Under the pieces are notes generated by a model. That model saw only the letters and a list, made by a program, of their open reading frames with translations, did not search any database and had not been told where the DNA came from. Positions 1 to 9,380 of a DNA stretch of 64,000 bases are shown here, in pieces (position 1 is the first letter of the stretch; the number at the start of each line of letters is the position of its first letter). The stretch is from Polaribacter atrinae (GTDB lineage: Bacteria > Bacteroidota > Bacteroidia > Flavobacteriales > Flavobacteriaceae). The translations under genes and the position numbers were made by a program. The stretch covers positions 680,501-744,500 of the forward strand of contig NZ_CP150660.1 in the NCBI RefSeq assembly GCF_038023995.1. The letters run 5' to 3'.

Positions 1-93
1 TTTTAAAGTTAAAAGTAAACTCATAAAATATCTTGTAGTTACTTAAATAAAAAACAACAAAATCTATAGTACAAGTAAATAAAAACGTCAATT

Positions 94-1953
94 ATGGAAG
101 ACAAAAAAATATTAAATTACATTAAAGATGTATTAGAAAATGCACCAACATCATGGGTAAATTTAACTACACATCGTCTAGATATTTATAATGAAAAATT
201 AGCTAAAACTGACTTTTTAAATCAGTTTGAAACTTTGTTTAACAACAATAATACCACATCATCTGCTTTAAATACATTACCTACCGCTTATGATTATATT
301 CGTTTAGGGCATCCATTATCTTGTGTTTTAGAATGGGGAATTTCAAAATTAAACACCCTTAATTCAGAGAACGTAATTAGCTTTTCTTCACAAACGATTC
401 CTGTTTTAGCAGTGTTAAGAAAGAATTTATTAGAAAATAAAAATACTAGAATTGTTTATTTAGATAAACTACCTAATAACTTTGACATCGAAATAGTTAA
501 AAACATCTATAACTATAAATTTCAATTAGAAAAAGTAGCAAAACTATCAGATATTTCTTCATTTAACGGAAGTACTATTTTTATATCAGAAGAAGATAAA
601 ATAGGTAGTTTTGACAACAATGAAAATTTTGACAACAATGAAAATATAGATTTCTTCGTTCAACTTCACGGGTATCTTGGGAGTATTTTGGTTGTAAATG
701 GAGAACAGAATGAAAATTATATTTCAGACATTCAGCATGTAAGAAGAAGAGAAACCATTGCCATGACTCCTTCTAATTCTCTTATCGCTTTAAAAGCTTT
801 GGTTGCAGAATCTGCTATTGAAGATAAAAAGAATAACGACACTAATAAAACAAGTGTTTTAAATGCTATTAAAGAAGTTACCAGGTCTAACACCAAACCT
901 TTAGTTGCTTCTAGTGGACTGTCTATTCAGTATGCCATTTTAATGGGGTTGATTCATGACGCATCTGAAAATCATAATGGTAAAGCGATTAAAATTATTG
1001 TTCCACCAAATTGTTATGGTGGTACTAATGACCAGGCAAGACGTGTTGCTGCTTGTATTGACAATGTAGAAATTGTAGACTTATTAGTTGATAGAGATAA
1101 TGATATGGTACAAAGTATTGATACCGTTTTAAATAACATTGCTAAACAAGACGCTGTACCTTATATTATTGCTGAAATACCAACCAACCCAAGAGTTGAA
1201 GTTCCGGATTTAATCAAATTAAAGGAAGCTTTAAGCAGAGAACGTACAACTACAACGGGAGCAATTGCTATAGACCCTGTTTTTATTTTAGACCAAACAT
1301 TTTGTCCTAATGTTCACTTTTTAGGTGAAGGAGAAATACTATCAACAGTAAGAACTATTTCTTTTGCGAGTGGTTCTAAATTTCCAAGTGGCGGAAAATG
1401 TACTGCAGGTTACTGTATCGGAAATAAAAAAACAGATTCTTTAATCGATAAAATAGAACATCATTTACTTCTTTGCGATAATGAAGCTACTAGTCTTCAA
1501 TATGAAATATTAGCACAACAATTACCATCGATGAAGCAAAGAATTGCAGATGCCTATACAAATACCCGTTTGTTTGTAAATTATATTCATGAAACGTTAC
1601 CAGGAGCAAAAATCAATTTTGTATCAGAAGAATTAGCATCGCAAGGTTTTACGCCATCTGTTTTCTCTTTAGACCTTCCTACAACAGGAATTACAGATGA
1701 AGAAAAAGAAGCTAACAAGAGAGCCTTAAATTTAAAGTTAATCAACTTAATGATTACCGAAATTCCTGATGAAAGTAAATTCTGTGTTAGTTACGGACAA
1801 TTAAAAGGATGTTATTGGACCATACCTGCAACATCTACACAAGGAACCACTAAAGAAGGCGATAAAGATTATATTGTACGTGCTTCACTATCTCCTAATA
1901 TGGATTTAGAACATCATAAAGAAGTGTTTTTAAAGTTTGTTAAGAGTATTTAA
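94..1953 (+). CDS. PLP-dependent Cys/Met-metabolism-type enzyme (large variant)
   Basis: Predicted cytosolic fold-type I PLP enzyme related to the cystathionine gamma-synthase/beta-lyase group. The likely PLP lysine is Lys429 in SFASGSK, followed by a Gly/Ser-rich stretch and a GYCIG strand, the usual layout around the PLP lysine in this family. At 619 residues it is much longer than the normal ~400-residue enzymes; the extra part is an N-terminal region of about 220 residues without a recognised domain. Residues 173-184 come from an exact 18-bp tandem duplication (610-645). The gene stands alone and ends at a strong bidirectional terminator. Substrate and reaction cannot be read from the sequence; sulfur amino-acid metabolism is inferred from the family. 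Confidence 0.75.
   Translation: MEDKKILNYIKDVLENAPTSWVNLTTHRLDIYNEKLAKTDFLNQFETLFNNNNTTSSALNTLPTAYDYIRLGHPLSCVLEWGISKLNTLNSENVISFSSQTIPVLAVLRKNLLENKNTRIVYLDKLPNNFDIEIVKNIYNYKFQLEKVAKLSDISSFNGSTIFISEEDKIGSFDNNENFDNNENIDFFVQLHGYLGSILVVNGEQNENYISDIQHVRRRETIAMTPSNSLIALKALVAESAIEDKKNNDTNKTSVLNAIKEVTRSNTKPLVASSGLSIQYAILMGLIHDASENHNGKAIKIIVPPNCYGGTNDQARRVAACIDNVEIVDLLVDRDNDMVQSIDTVLNNIAKQDAVPYIIAEIPTNPRVEVPDLIKLKEALSRERTTTTGAIAIDPVFILDQTFCPNVHFLGEGEILSTVRTISFASGSKFPSGGKCTAGYCIGNKKTDSLIDKIEHHLLLCDNEATSLQYEILAQQLPSMKQRIADAYTNTRLFVNYIHETLPGAKINFVSEELASQGFTPSVFSLDLPTTGITDEEKEANKRALNLKLINLMITEIPDESKFCVSYGQLKGCYWTIPATSTQGTTKEGDKDYIVRASLSPNMDLEHHKEVFLKFVKSI
610..645 (+). repeat. 18-bp tandem duplication inside the PLP enzyme gene
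   Basis: The unit tttgacaacaatgaaaat occurs twice head to tail (610-627 and 628-645) and keeps the frame, adding six residues (FDNNEN). Confidence 0.95.
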
Positions 1954-1984
1954 AATACAACAATTAGAACTTATTTAAAGTGCA

Positions 1985-2021
1985 TAAAAAATCCCAATGA
2001 TTTCTCATTGGGATTTTTTTT
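1985..2021. terminator. Bidirectional intrinsic terminator between the PLP enzyme gene and ychF
   Basis: A 9-bp stem (atcccaatga/tcattgggat) with a tttc loop is flanked by an A-run on the left and a T-run on the right, so it works on both strands for two convergent genes. Confidence 0.9.
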
Positions 2022-2041
2022 ATATTATCAAGTATACTTAA

Positions 2042-3133
2042 TTACACATTAAATCTAAAGTGCATAATATCGCCATCTTTAACAACGTACTCCTTACCTT
2101 CTACTTTCATTTTACCAGCTTCTTTTACTTTTGCTTCAGAACCATAAGTAACAAAATCTTCATAAGCAATAGTTTCTGCTCTAATAAAACCTTTTTCGAA
2201 ATCTGTATGAATTACACCTGCTGCTTGCGGCGCAGTAGAACCAATAGGAATTGTCCAAGCTCTAACTTCTTTTACACCTGCTGTAAAATACGTTTGTAAG
2301 TTTAATAATTTATATGCAGAACGAACCAATCTAGAAACACCAGCTTCTTCTAAGCCAATATCTGCTAAAAACATTTGTCTTTCTTCGTAATCATCTAATT
2401 CTGTAATATCTGCTTCTGTACCAACCGCTAATACAATAACTTCTGCATTTTCATTTTTAACAGCTTCTTTAACTTTTTCTACATATGCATTTCCAGAAAC
2501 TGCAGAACCTTCATCTACATTACAAACATATAATACTGGTTTTAAAGTAATAAACTGTAACGGTTGTACAAATTCCATTTCTTTTTCTGTAAATTCTAAA
2601 GCTCTTACAGAAATTCCTTTTAATAAAGTTTCTTCAATTCTAAGTAAAACTACTAATTCTGCTTGCGCTTCTTTATTACCAGTTTTAGCAGTTCTTTTTA
2701 CACGCTCTAGACGTTTTTCTACTGCTTCTAAATCTTTTAATTGTAATTCAATATCAATTGTTTCTTTATCTCTAACAGGATCTATAGAACTATCTACGTG
2801 AATAATGTTATCATTATCAAAACAACGAACTACGTGTAAAAGTGCATCTGTTTCGCGAATATTTGCTAAAAACTGATTTCCTAAACCTTCTCCCTTACTT
2901 GCTCCTTTTACCAAACCAGCAATATCTACAATCTCTACAGTAGCAGGCTGAACTCTTTCTGGAACAACTAATTCTTCTAATTTTTCTAAACGTGTATCTG
3001 GCACGTTTACAACTCCTAAATTTGGTTCAATTGTACAAAAAGGAAAGTTGGCACTTTGCGCTTTTGCATTTGATAAACAGTTAAATAAAGTTGATTTTCC
3101 TACGTTTGGTAATCCTACAATTCCGGCTTTCAT
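2042..3133 (-). CDS. ychF: Redox-regulated ATPase/GTPase YchF (OLA1 family)
   Basis: Ribosome-associated P-loop NTPase of the Obg-related YchF/OLA1 family, whose members prefer ATP. The P-loop GLPNVGKST is at residues 7-15, the switch region contains [14 protein letters not shown], and NVDE replaces the usual NKxD, which is the family hallmark. A C-terminal TGS domain follows (around residues 278-361). The length of 363 residues matches the family (about 363). A -7-like box TATATTTG lies upstream on the minus strand (3204-3211). The gene is convergent with the PLP enzyme gene and is monocistronic. Confidence 0.97.
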   Translation of the reverse strand: MKAGIVGLPNVGKSTLFNCLSNAKAQSANFPFCTIEPNLGVVNVPDTRLEKLEELVVPERVQPATVEIVDIAGLVKGASKGEGLGNQFLANIRETDALLHVVRCFDNDNIIHVDSSIDPVRDKETIDIELQLKDLEAVEKRLERVKRTAKTGNKEAQAELVVLLRIEETLLKGISVRALEFTEKEMEFVQPLQFITLKPVLYVCNVDEGSAVSGNAYVEKVKEAVKNENAEVIVLAVGTEADITELDDYEERQMFLADIGLEEAGVSRLVRSAYKLLNLQTYFTAGVKEVRAWTIPIGSTAPQAAGVIHTDFEKGFIRAETIAYEDFVTYGSEAKVKEAGKMKVEGKEYVVKDGDIMHFRFNV

Positions 3134-3203
3134 GTAAATAATTTTTGCTTCAAAAGAAAGTTTTAACTAAAAATTAATAAACTCTCTTAAAGTTTTAAGA
3201 ATG

Positions 3204-3211
3204 CAAATATA
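3204..3211 (-). promoter_or_regulatory. Bacteroidota -7 box of ychF
   Basis: On the minus strand this reads TATATTTG, matching TAnnTTTG, about 70 nt upstream of the ychF start. No clear -33 TTTG was seen, so this is tentative. Confidence 0.4.
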
Positions 3212-3286
3212 ATACTTTGTTAAACTTAAAATGAGTTTTATTTATAAATATAGAATAAGCATACATTTAAAGAAAAATAAACAAAA

Positions 3287-4801
3287 ATGATAAAAAAACT
3301 ACTCTATTTTACATTACTACTTTTTAACATCGCAGTACTAAATGCCCAAACAATTACGGGTAAAGTAATTCATCTAAATTCTAATGAACCCATTGAAAAA
3401 GCAGCAATTATTACCAACACAAAATCAGGTACAACTTCTGATGAATTTGGTACTTACACATTAAATTTAAATAATGTACTTACCATTTCTATTTCTTGTT
3501 TAGGATATGAATCTAAAACAATTACAAAAAATCAGTTGATAAAAGATAATTACATTGTAAACTTACAAGAAAACGTAAATCAATTAGATGAATTTCAACT
3601 AAACCTTACCAAAGTTTCTTTAGATAGCTTATTGGTAAAAACAGCACTAAACATGAAAGAGCACTATCTTTCATCGCCAGTAAAACAAGATGTATATGCT
3701 ATAGAGAATCAAAATTTGGACTTTAAAAAATTAGAGTTTGAATTAAATTCTAGCTCTCTTCTAAGTCGAAAAAAAAGAAAATTAGCAGAAAAAGAATTGA
3801 TACAATTTGCAAATAATCTTCAGAATAAAAAACCTGCTTTTGGTACTGAATTTAAAGCAACTATTTTAAATAAAAAGTTTTACTCTGAAGAACGTAAAAA
3901 AGAAGTAGACTCTTATCAAGTAGAAGATATTCAGGGTTATAAAAAAATAGATATCGGAAACGGTGTTACCTTAGAAAATATCTCTGAAAGATTGCAAAAC
4001 GTAGTTTTAAAACATTTAAGTTCTAAAAACACCTACAAAGTTAAATCTGGACTTTTTAAATTAAAAGACTCTTTATCTTTAGCTGAAACAGCTAGAGTTA
4101 CAGATTCATTAGCAAAAGACAATACTTTTAGCGATTACAACCAAAGTTACCCTCTTAGAAATATAAAATATAGAAGTGTCTTTTTTAACAGTTCACCTCA
4201 AAAGAACTTTCTTGATCAGAAATATTACGAACATCAATTAGAAGAAAATGAAATACTTGGCACTAAAAAGTATTATGTAGTTTCCTTTACTCCAAACAAA
4301 TCAAAATCTAAATATTCGGGTACAATGTATATTGATCCAACCGATTTTTATATCAAAAAAATAAAATACAAGTATGCAGAAGGTAAACGCGGACAACACC
4401 TTAATTTAAAATTTTTATTAGGTATTAAGTTTTCCGAAAACCAGCATAACGCTACTATTTACTATGAAAAAAATGAAAACAATAACATCTATACTGCTTA
4501 TATAAAAGAAACTAAAACAAATTATGCATACATAGATAGGCCTATAAAATTTATAGAAAATGCGAAAGACAGAAACAAAGTAAAATTTAATATTAAGATA
4601 GAAATAAATATCAGTGAAGACAGAGAAACCTTTGTAAATAATATAACCGATTTTGATTCGGATAGCTTTAAAAAGAAAAGCAAAGAAGAAATTAAAGAGG
4701 CTTATAAAAAAAGAACTTCTTACCTGACCAAAGAAGCCTATGAAGCTTCTAGTTGGAAAAATAAAGTTTTAATAAACCAATATTTAACACAATACAACTA
4801 A
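3287..4801 (+). CDS. Secreted CarboxypepD_reg-like domain protein
   Basis: A Sec signal peptide (residues 1-20, ending LNAQ) is followed by a carboxypeptidase-regulatory-like beta-sandwich (about residues 21-95; TITGKV...NEPIEKAAI...GTYTLNL), then about 400 residues of an unrecognised, lysine-rich, probably periplasmic or outer-membrane-associated region. This architecture is frequent in Bacteroidota surface proteins. The sequence has no beta-barrel signature and no TonB box that I can see. Function is unknown. It is a single gene ending at a bidirectional terminator. Confidence 0.75.
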   Translation: MIKKLLYFTLLLFNIAVLNAQTITGKVIHLNSNEPIEKAAIITNTKSGTTSDEFGTYTLNLNNVLTISISCLGYESKTITKNQLIKDNYIVNLQENVNQLDEFQLNLTKVSLDSLLVKTALNMKEHYLSSPVKQDVYAIENQNLDFKKLEFELNSSSLLSRKKRKLAEKELIQFANNLQNKKPAFGTEFKATILNKKFYSEERKKEVDSYQVEDIQGYKKIDIGNGVTLENISERLQNVVLKHLSSKNTYKVKSGLFKLKDSLSLAETARVTDSLAKDNTFSDYNQSYPLRNIKYRSVFFNSSPQKNFLDQKYYEHQLEENEILGTKKYYVVSFTPNKSKSKYSGTMYIDPTDFYIKKIKYKYAEGKRGQHLNLKFLLGIKFSENQHNATIYYEKNENNNIYTAYIKETKTNYAYIDRPIKFIENAKDRNKVKFNIKIEINISEDRETFVNNITDFDSDSFKKKSKEEIKEAYKKRTSYLTKEAYEASSWKNKVLINQYLTQYN

Positions 4802-4803
4802 AC

Positions 4804-4837
4804 AAAAGCCCCCAAATCTAATGATTTGGGGGCTTTT
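4804..4837. terminator. Bidirectional intrinsic terminator
   Basis: A perfect 14-bp stem (aaaagcccccaaat/atttgggggctttt) with a 6-nt loop separates the convergent CarboxypepD_reg gene and ferredoxin gene. Confidence 0.93.
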
Positions 4838-4858
4838 AATATTCTAAAAATATCTTAT

Positions 4859-5209
4859 TTAGTCGTTATGCATAAAGCTTTGCTTAGCTAACAATTCTTC
4901 TTCTGTTTCTACAACATCATCATCTGGTACACAACAATCTACAGGACATACTGCAGCACATTGTGGCTCATCATGAAAACCTTTACATTCTGTACACTTA
5001 TCTGGAACGATGTAATAAATTTCATCAGAAACTGGTTCTTGAACATCGTCTGCATTTACAGATTTACCATTTGGTAAAACCGCATTGCCTTTTAAATCTG
5101 TTCCGTCTGAATATTTCCAATCATCTGCTCCTTCGTAAATTGCAGTGTTAGGACATTCTGGTTCACATGCCCCACAATTTATACATTCATCTGTTATTAT
5201 AATTGCCAT
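4859..5209 (-). CDS. 2x[4Fe-4S] ferredoxin (YfhL/Alvin type)
   Basis: Small cytosolic electron carrier of 116 residues. The first cluster motif is C9-x2-C12-x2-C15-x3-C19-P. The second is C-x2-C-x8-C-x3-C-P near residues 73-90; the x8 spacing is typical of the YfhL/Allochromatium-type ferredoxins, which have very low redox potentials. The insertion between the two motifs is longer than in classical clostridial ferredoxins. The C-terminus is acidic. It is divergent from the acyl-CoA reductase gene with a shared promoter region. Confidence 0.93.
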   Translation of the reverse strand: MAIIITDECINCGACEPECPNTAIYEGADDWKYSDGTDLKGNAVLPNGKSVNADDVQEPVSDEIYYIVPDKCTECKGFHDEPQCAAVCPVDCCVPDDDVVETEEELLAKQSFMHND

Positions 5210-5229
5210 AATTTTCTGTTCTGTTTTTG

Positions 5230-5251
5230 TACCTTTGCAATTGCAAAAATA
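5230..5251. promoter_or_regulatory. Overlapping divergent -7 boxes (ferredoxin / acyl-CoA reductase)
   Basis: TACCTTTG at 5230-5237 (plus strand) and TATTTTTG on the minus strand at 5244-5251 both fit TAnnTTTG. They face away from each other around a GCAATTGC palindrome, so the two core promoters overlap and use of one should compete with the other. -33 elements are not obvious. Confidence 0.55.
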
Positions 5252-5279
5252 AAGCCAAAATAATAGACAACCAAAATAA

Positions 5280-6341
5280 ATGGATAGTATTCAAAACAGA
5301 ATTATTGCTTTCGCAAAATTAGGCGCCTTTTTAGGTCAGTTTTCTATCGATAAAATAAAAAAAATCGATAATATTGAACATAATGAAATCTTTTTTGATG
5401 GCTTTTTACATCAGATAAAATTAGCTCAAGAAAAGAACTCTTGGTTTACTAAAGACAATATTTTATTCTCATTAAATAGTTTACACAAAGCATTAACAAA
5501 AAACAACTTAAACAAGTTTACCGAAAGTTTTGATTCAGGTATAAAATCATCAAAAAAAGTAGCTATTGTTATGGCAGGAAACATACCATTGGTAGGTTTT
5601 CATGATTTTTTATCGGTATTAATATCAGGGCATTCGGTGTTGGTAAAGCAATCTTCTAGTGATAAACACTTATTACCCTTTTTAGCAAAGTATTTAGAGT
5701 ACGTAGAACCTCTTTTTAAAGGAAAAATCACTTTTACAGAAGAAAAACTAACTGATTTTGATGCCGTTATTGCTACCGGAAGCGATAATACTGCGCGTTA
5801 TTTTGAATATTATTTCAAAAACAAACCCAATATTATCAGAAAAAGTAGAAACTCTGTGGCGGTTATCACCGGAAAAGAAACCGAAGAAGATTTTGTTAAA
5901 TTATCTGATGATGTTTTTCAATATTTTGGTTTAGGGTGTAGATCTGTATCTAAATTATATGTGCCAAAAGGGTATGATTTTGATACTTTTTTTACAGGAA
6001 TGTATGCTAAAAAAGACATCATTGAAAATGCAAAATATGCTAATAATTACGATTATAACAAAGCGGTGTATTTAATGAGTTTATTTGATTTGTTAGAAAA
6101 CGGATTTCTAATGATTAAAGAAGATGAAAGCTACGCCTCTCCTATTGCCACAATTTTCTATGAATATTATGACAATGAAACAGATTTAAAAATAAAATTA
6201 CATCAAGATAAAGATAAAATTCAATGTATTGTTGCTAAGAATTTTATAGAAAATGAAATTGCTTTTGGACAAACTCAACATCCTGAGTTAACCGATTATG
6301 CAGATGGTGTAAATACATTAGAATTTTTATCAACAATATAA
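5280..6341 (+). CDS. Acyl-CoA reductase, LuxC-like
   Basis: An aldehyde-dehydrogenase-fold protein of the LuxC/acyl-CoA reductase family, which reduces acyl thioesters to aldehydes with NAD(P)H. Visible features are the cofactor-binding stretch [17 protein letters not shown], the [13 protein letters not shown] segment and the probable catalytic Cys220 in GLGCRSVS. Its 353 residues are shorter than LuxC (~480), as in other Bacteroidota homologues. No luciferase genes are nearby. The divergent ferredoxin and downstream serC are neighbours often seen together in flavobacteria; a functional link is inferred only. Confidence 0.8.
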   Translation: MDSIQNRIIAFAKLGAFLGQFSIDKIKKIDNIEHNEIFFDGFLHQIKLAQEKNSWFTKDNILFSLNSLHKALTKNNLNKFTESFDSGIKSSKKVAIVMAGNIPLVGFHDFLSVLISGHSVLVKQSSSDKHLLPFLAKYLEYVEPLFKGKITFTEEKLTDFDAVIATGSDNTARYFEYYFKNKPNIIRKSRNSVAVITGKETEEDFVKLSDDVFQYFGLGCRSVSKLYVPKGYDFDTFFTGMYAKKDIIENAKYANNYDYNKAVYLMSLFDLLENGFLMIKEDESYASPIATIFYEYYDNETDLKIKLHQDKDKIQCIVAKNFIENEIAFGQTQHPELTDYADGVNTLEFLSTI

Positions 6342-6425
6342 ATTAGTAACAAATGTGCAAAGTTGCAGAGTAGCAAAATTTTACTTTGAAACTTTAATAC
6401 TTTGTAACTCAGAAAAAACAAAAAA
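6342..6425 (+). other. Intergenic spacer with degenerate actttg repeats
   Basis: The spacer before serC contains imperfect direct and inverted copies of an actttgnaact-like word (for example 6382-6411). It could form weak hairpins; no promoter box is clear. Confidence 0.3.
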
Positions 6426-7493
6426 ATGAAAAAACATAATTTTAGTGCAGGCCCTTGTATATTACCACAAGAGGTATTGCAAAAAGCTTCAGAAGCAATC
6501 TTAAATTTTAATGATGATAATTTATCATTAATAGAAATTTCTCACAGAAGTAAACCTTTTGTAGAGGTAATTGAAAAAGCGCGTTCTTTGGCTTTAGAAT
6601 TGTTAGGTTTAGAAAATAAAGGCTACAAAGCATTGTTTTTACAAGGTGGTGCTAGTTTAGAGTTTTTAATGGTTGCTTACAATTTAATGGATAAAAAAGC
6701 AGCTTACTTAAACACCGGTACTTGGGCAGATAAAGCTCAAAAAGAAGCAAAGGCTTTTGGTGAAGTTGTAGAAGTTGGTTCTTCTAAAGACAAAGGTTAC
6801 AACTATATTCCTAAAGGATACTCAATACCAGAAGACGCAGATTATTTTCACTGTACAAGTAATAACACTGTTGCAGGTACACAAATGAAAGACTTTCCGG
6901 AGACGAACATTCCTTTTGTTTGTGATATGAGTTCAGATATTTTTTCTCGTCAATTAGATTTTGAAAAATTTGATCTTATTTACGCAGGTGCTCAAAAAAA
7001 TATGGGGCCAGCAGGTGCAACATTGGTCATTATTAAAGAAGAAATTTTAGGAAAAGTAGAAAGACATATTCCTTCTATGTTAAACTACCAAGTGCATATT
7101 GATAAAGACAGCATGTTTAACACACCTTCTGTATTTGCCATCTATGTTTCTATGTTAACTCTACAATGGTTAAAAGATTTAGGTGGAATTAAATTTATTG
7201 AAGAAGTAAACAATAAGAAAGCCGCTCTTTTATATACAGAAATTGACAGAAATCCTTTATTTAAAGGAATTGTAGCAACAGAAGACAGAAGTACAATGAA
7301 TGCAACTTTTAATTTAACAGATGCATCTTTAAAAGAAAAGTTTGACACCATGTGTAAAGAAGCAGGCATTAGCGGTATCAATGGTCACAGAAGTGTTGGT
7401 GGTTATAGAGCAAGCATGTACAATGCGTTACCTCTTTATAGTGTGCAAGCTTTAGTTGATGTAATGCAAGAATTAGAAAGAACCCAAAAATAA
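6426..7493 (+). CDS. serC: Phosphoserine aminotransferase
   Basis: Second step of the phosphorylated serine pathway: 3-phosphohydroxypyruvate + glutamate to O-phosphoserine; also used in PLP biosynthesis. The class V aminotransferase begins with the family-typical FSAGPCILP; the PLP lysine is Lys191 in YAGAQKNMGPAG; the C-terminus has GHRSVGGYRASMYNA, which binds the substrate phosphate. The 355-residue length is normal. serA follows directly, so the two probably work together even though an inverted-repeat element lies between them. Confidence 0.97.
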   Translation: MKKHNFSAGPCILPQEVLQKASEAILNFNDDNLSLIEISHRSKPFVEVIEKARSLALELLGLENKGYKALFLQGGASLEFLMVAYNLMDKKAAYLNTGTWADKAQKEAKAFGEVVEVGSSKDKGYNYIPKGYSIPEDADYFHCTSNNTVAGTQMKDFPETNIPFVCDMSSDIFSRQLDFEKFDLIYAGAQKNMGPAGATLVIIKEEILGKVERHIPSMLNYQVHIDKDSMFNTPSVFAIYVSMLTLQWLKDLGGIKFIEEVNNKKAALLYTEIDRNPLFKGIVATEDRSTMNATFNLTDASLKEKFDTMCKEAGISGINGHRSVGGYRASMYNALPLYSVQALVDVMQELERTQK

Positions 7494-7503
7494 AAAATAA
7501 ATC

Positions 7504-7571
7504 GTCATTCCGAATGATTTGAAGGTGTCTTACGATTAAGATTGGCACATAATTTCAAGCTTCAGAATGAC
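7504..7571. repeat. Intergenic inverted-repeat element in the serC-serA gap
   Basis: The termini GTCATTC (7504-7510) and GAATGAC (7565-7571) are exact inverted repeats and enclose further partial pairing (ttgaag/cttca). It looks like the short dispersed palindromic intergenic elements of flavobacteria. It may attenuate or stabilise the serC-serA mRNA. Confidence 0.6.
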
Positions 7572-7586
7572 CTACCATATTAAAGA

Positions 7587-8540
7587 ATGAAAATATTAGC
7601 AAACGATGGAATTTCTCAAAGCGGAATTGATGCTTTAGAAAAAGGAGGATTTGAAGTACTAAACATAAAAGTTGCACAAAATCAACTAGAAAATTATATC
7701 AATGAAAATAATGTTGATGCAATTCTAGTAAGAAGTGCTACCCAAGTAAGACAAGAATTAATAGAAGCTTGCCCTAGCTTAAAATTGATTGGCCGCGGTG
7801 GTGTTGGTTTAGATAATATAGATGTAGAATACGCAGAAGACAATGGATTACAAGTAATTAATACTCCAAAAGCTTCTTCTGGTTCTGTTGCAGAGTTGGT
7901 TTTTGCACACCTTTTTGGGATGTCTCGTTTTTTACATTCTTCTAATAGAGAAATGCCTTTAGAAGGAGATTCTCGTTTTAAAGAATTGAAAAAAGCTTAT
8001 TCTGAAGGAATTGAATTAAGAGGAAAAACTATTGGTATTATCGGTTTTGGACGTATAGGACAAGAAGTTGCTAAAATTGCTATTGGAATAGGAATGAATG
8101 TTTTAGCTACTGACGATCAAGTAACAAGTGCTCCAATAACCTTAGAGTTTTTTAACGGACAAAAAACAACTTTTGTGATTGATACTGTTGATAAAGAAGA
8201 ACTTTTAAAAGAGTCTGATTTTATTACTTTACACACTCCAGATCAAGAAGATTATATTATTACTGCAACAGAGTTTGAAAAAATGAAAGATGGTGTAGGT
8301 ATTATAAACACAGCAAGAGGTGGTATTTTACACGAAGTAGATTTAGTAAATGCCATAGAAAGTGGCAAAGTACAATTTGCAGGTTTAGATGTTTTTGAAA
8401 CCGAACCAACGCCAGCTGTACAATTATTAATGAACCCAGAAATTTCTTTAACTCCGCATATTGGTGCTGCAACTAAAGAAGCACAAGATAGAATTGGAGT
8501 TGAATTGGCAAATCAGATTATTGCTTTGTTAAAAAGTTAG
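7587..8540 (+). CDS. serA: D-3-phosphoglycerate dehydrogenase-type 2-hydroxyacid dehydrogenase
   Basis: First step of serine synthesis (3-phosphoglycerate to 3-phosphohydroxypyruvate, NAD-dependent). The Rossmann motif GFGRIG is at about residues 151-156, the catalytic Arg lies in NTARGG, and His in HIGAATKEA near the C-terminus. At 317 residues it is the short form without the C-terminal ACT domain, so serine feedback inhibition of the E. coli type is not expected. Position after serC strongly supports SerA over other 2-hydroxyacid dehydrogenases. Confidence 0.93.
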   Translation: MKILANDGISQSGIDALEKGGFEVLNIKVAQNQLENYINENNVDAILVRSATQVRQELIEACPSLKLIGRGGVGLDNIDVEYAEDNGLQVINTPKASSGSVAELVFAHLFGMSRFLHSSNREMPLEGDSRFKELKKAYSEGIELRGKTIGIIGFGRIGQEVAKIAIGIGMNVLATDDQVTSAPITLEFFNGQKTTFVIDTVDKEELLKESDFITLHTPDQEDYIITATEFEKMKDGVGIINTARGGILHEVDLVNAIESGKVQFAGLDVFETEPTPAVQLLMNPEISLTPHIGAATKEAQDRIGVELANQIIALLKS

Positions 8541-8562
8541 TAATTGATTAAATACTAAAAAT

Positions 8563-8672
8563 GGATGTTATTTCGAAACCTGTTTACATCAAACAAATCA
8601 GTTTTTTAAGACGATTTCGAAATTTCATCCAAATTAACGTTTAGTTTCTTCTTTATTCATCATCAGAATGAC
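8563..8672. repeat. Intergenic inverted-repeat element between serA and yggS
   Basis: The arms at 8563-8578 and 8615-8630 pair over 14 of 16 positions around a central ATTTCGAAA/TTTCGAAAT core. A GAATGAC end at 8666-8672 matches the end of the element in the serC-serA gap, so this looks like a second, more degenerate copy of that family. Confidence 0.5.
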
Positions 8673-8685
8673 AAAAAAATAACAC

Positions 8686-9357
8686 ATGATAAAAGAAAAC
8701 CTTTTAGAAATTAAAAAATCAATTCCAGAAAACGTAACCTTAGTTGCCGTTTCTAAAACCAAACCTATAGAAGACTTACAAGAAGCTTATGCTGCTGGTC
8801 AGCGCATTTTTGGTGAGAATAAAATTCAGGAAATGGTGGATAAATACGACGCTTTACCAAAAGACATTCAGTGGCACATGATTGGTCATTTACAAAGTAA
8901 TAAGGTAAAGTACATGGCACATTTTGTAGATTTAATTCATGGGGTTGATAAATTCTCTACTTTAAAGGAAATCAACAAGCAAGCAAAAAAACATGATAAA
9001 GTTATCAACTGTTTATTACAAGTAAAAATAGCCAAAGAAGACACTAAGTTTGGTTTCTCTTTTGATGAAATTGATGAAATTTTAGCATCTGAAGAACTTG
9101 TTGGATTAAAAAACATTAAAGTTGCAGGTTTTATGGGAATGGCCACGTTTACAGACAATAAGCAACAGTTAGAAGAAGAGTTTTCTTCACTAAAAACCTT
9201 CTTTGATTTAAAGAAAACACAAGTAGATCTTGACAACTGCGAATTACAAACACTCTCTATGGGAATGAGTGGAGATTATACACTTGCTATAGAAAATGGA
9301 AGTAATATGGTAAGAGTTGGTAGTTCTATATTTGGTCAAAGAAATTATAATGCTTAA
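8686..9357 (+). CDS. YggS-family PLP homeostasis protein (PLPBP)
   Basis: A non-catalytic PLP-binding protein with a single alanine-racemase-like TIM barrel, involved in keeping PLP levels balanced. The PLP lysine is Lys24 in AVSKTKP; the segment FGENKIQEM follows, and the C-terminal SMGMSGDYTLAI...GSSIFGQR binds the cofactor phosphate. The length of 223 residues is typical. It is located after two PLP/serine genes; the next gene starts only 24 nt downstream. Confidence 0.95.
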   Translation: MIKENLLEIKKSIPENVTLVAVSKTKPIEDLQEAYAAGQRIFGENKIQEMVDKYDALPKDIQWHMIGHLQSNKVKYMAHFVDLIHGVDKFSTLKEINKQAKKHDKVINCLLQVKIAKEDTKFGFSFDEIDEILASEELVGLKNIKVAGFMGMATFTDNKQQLEEEFSSLKTFFDLKKTQVDLDNCELQTLSMGMSGDYTLAIENGSNMVRVGSSIFGQRNYNA

Positions 9358-9380
9358 TTTTATCGTAAAAGAAAAAGACA

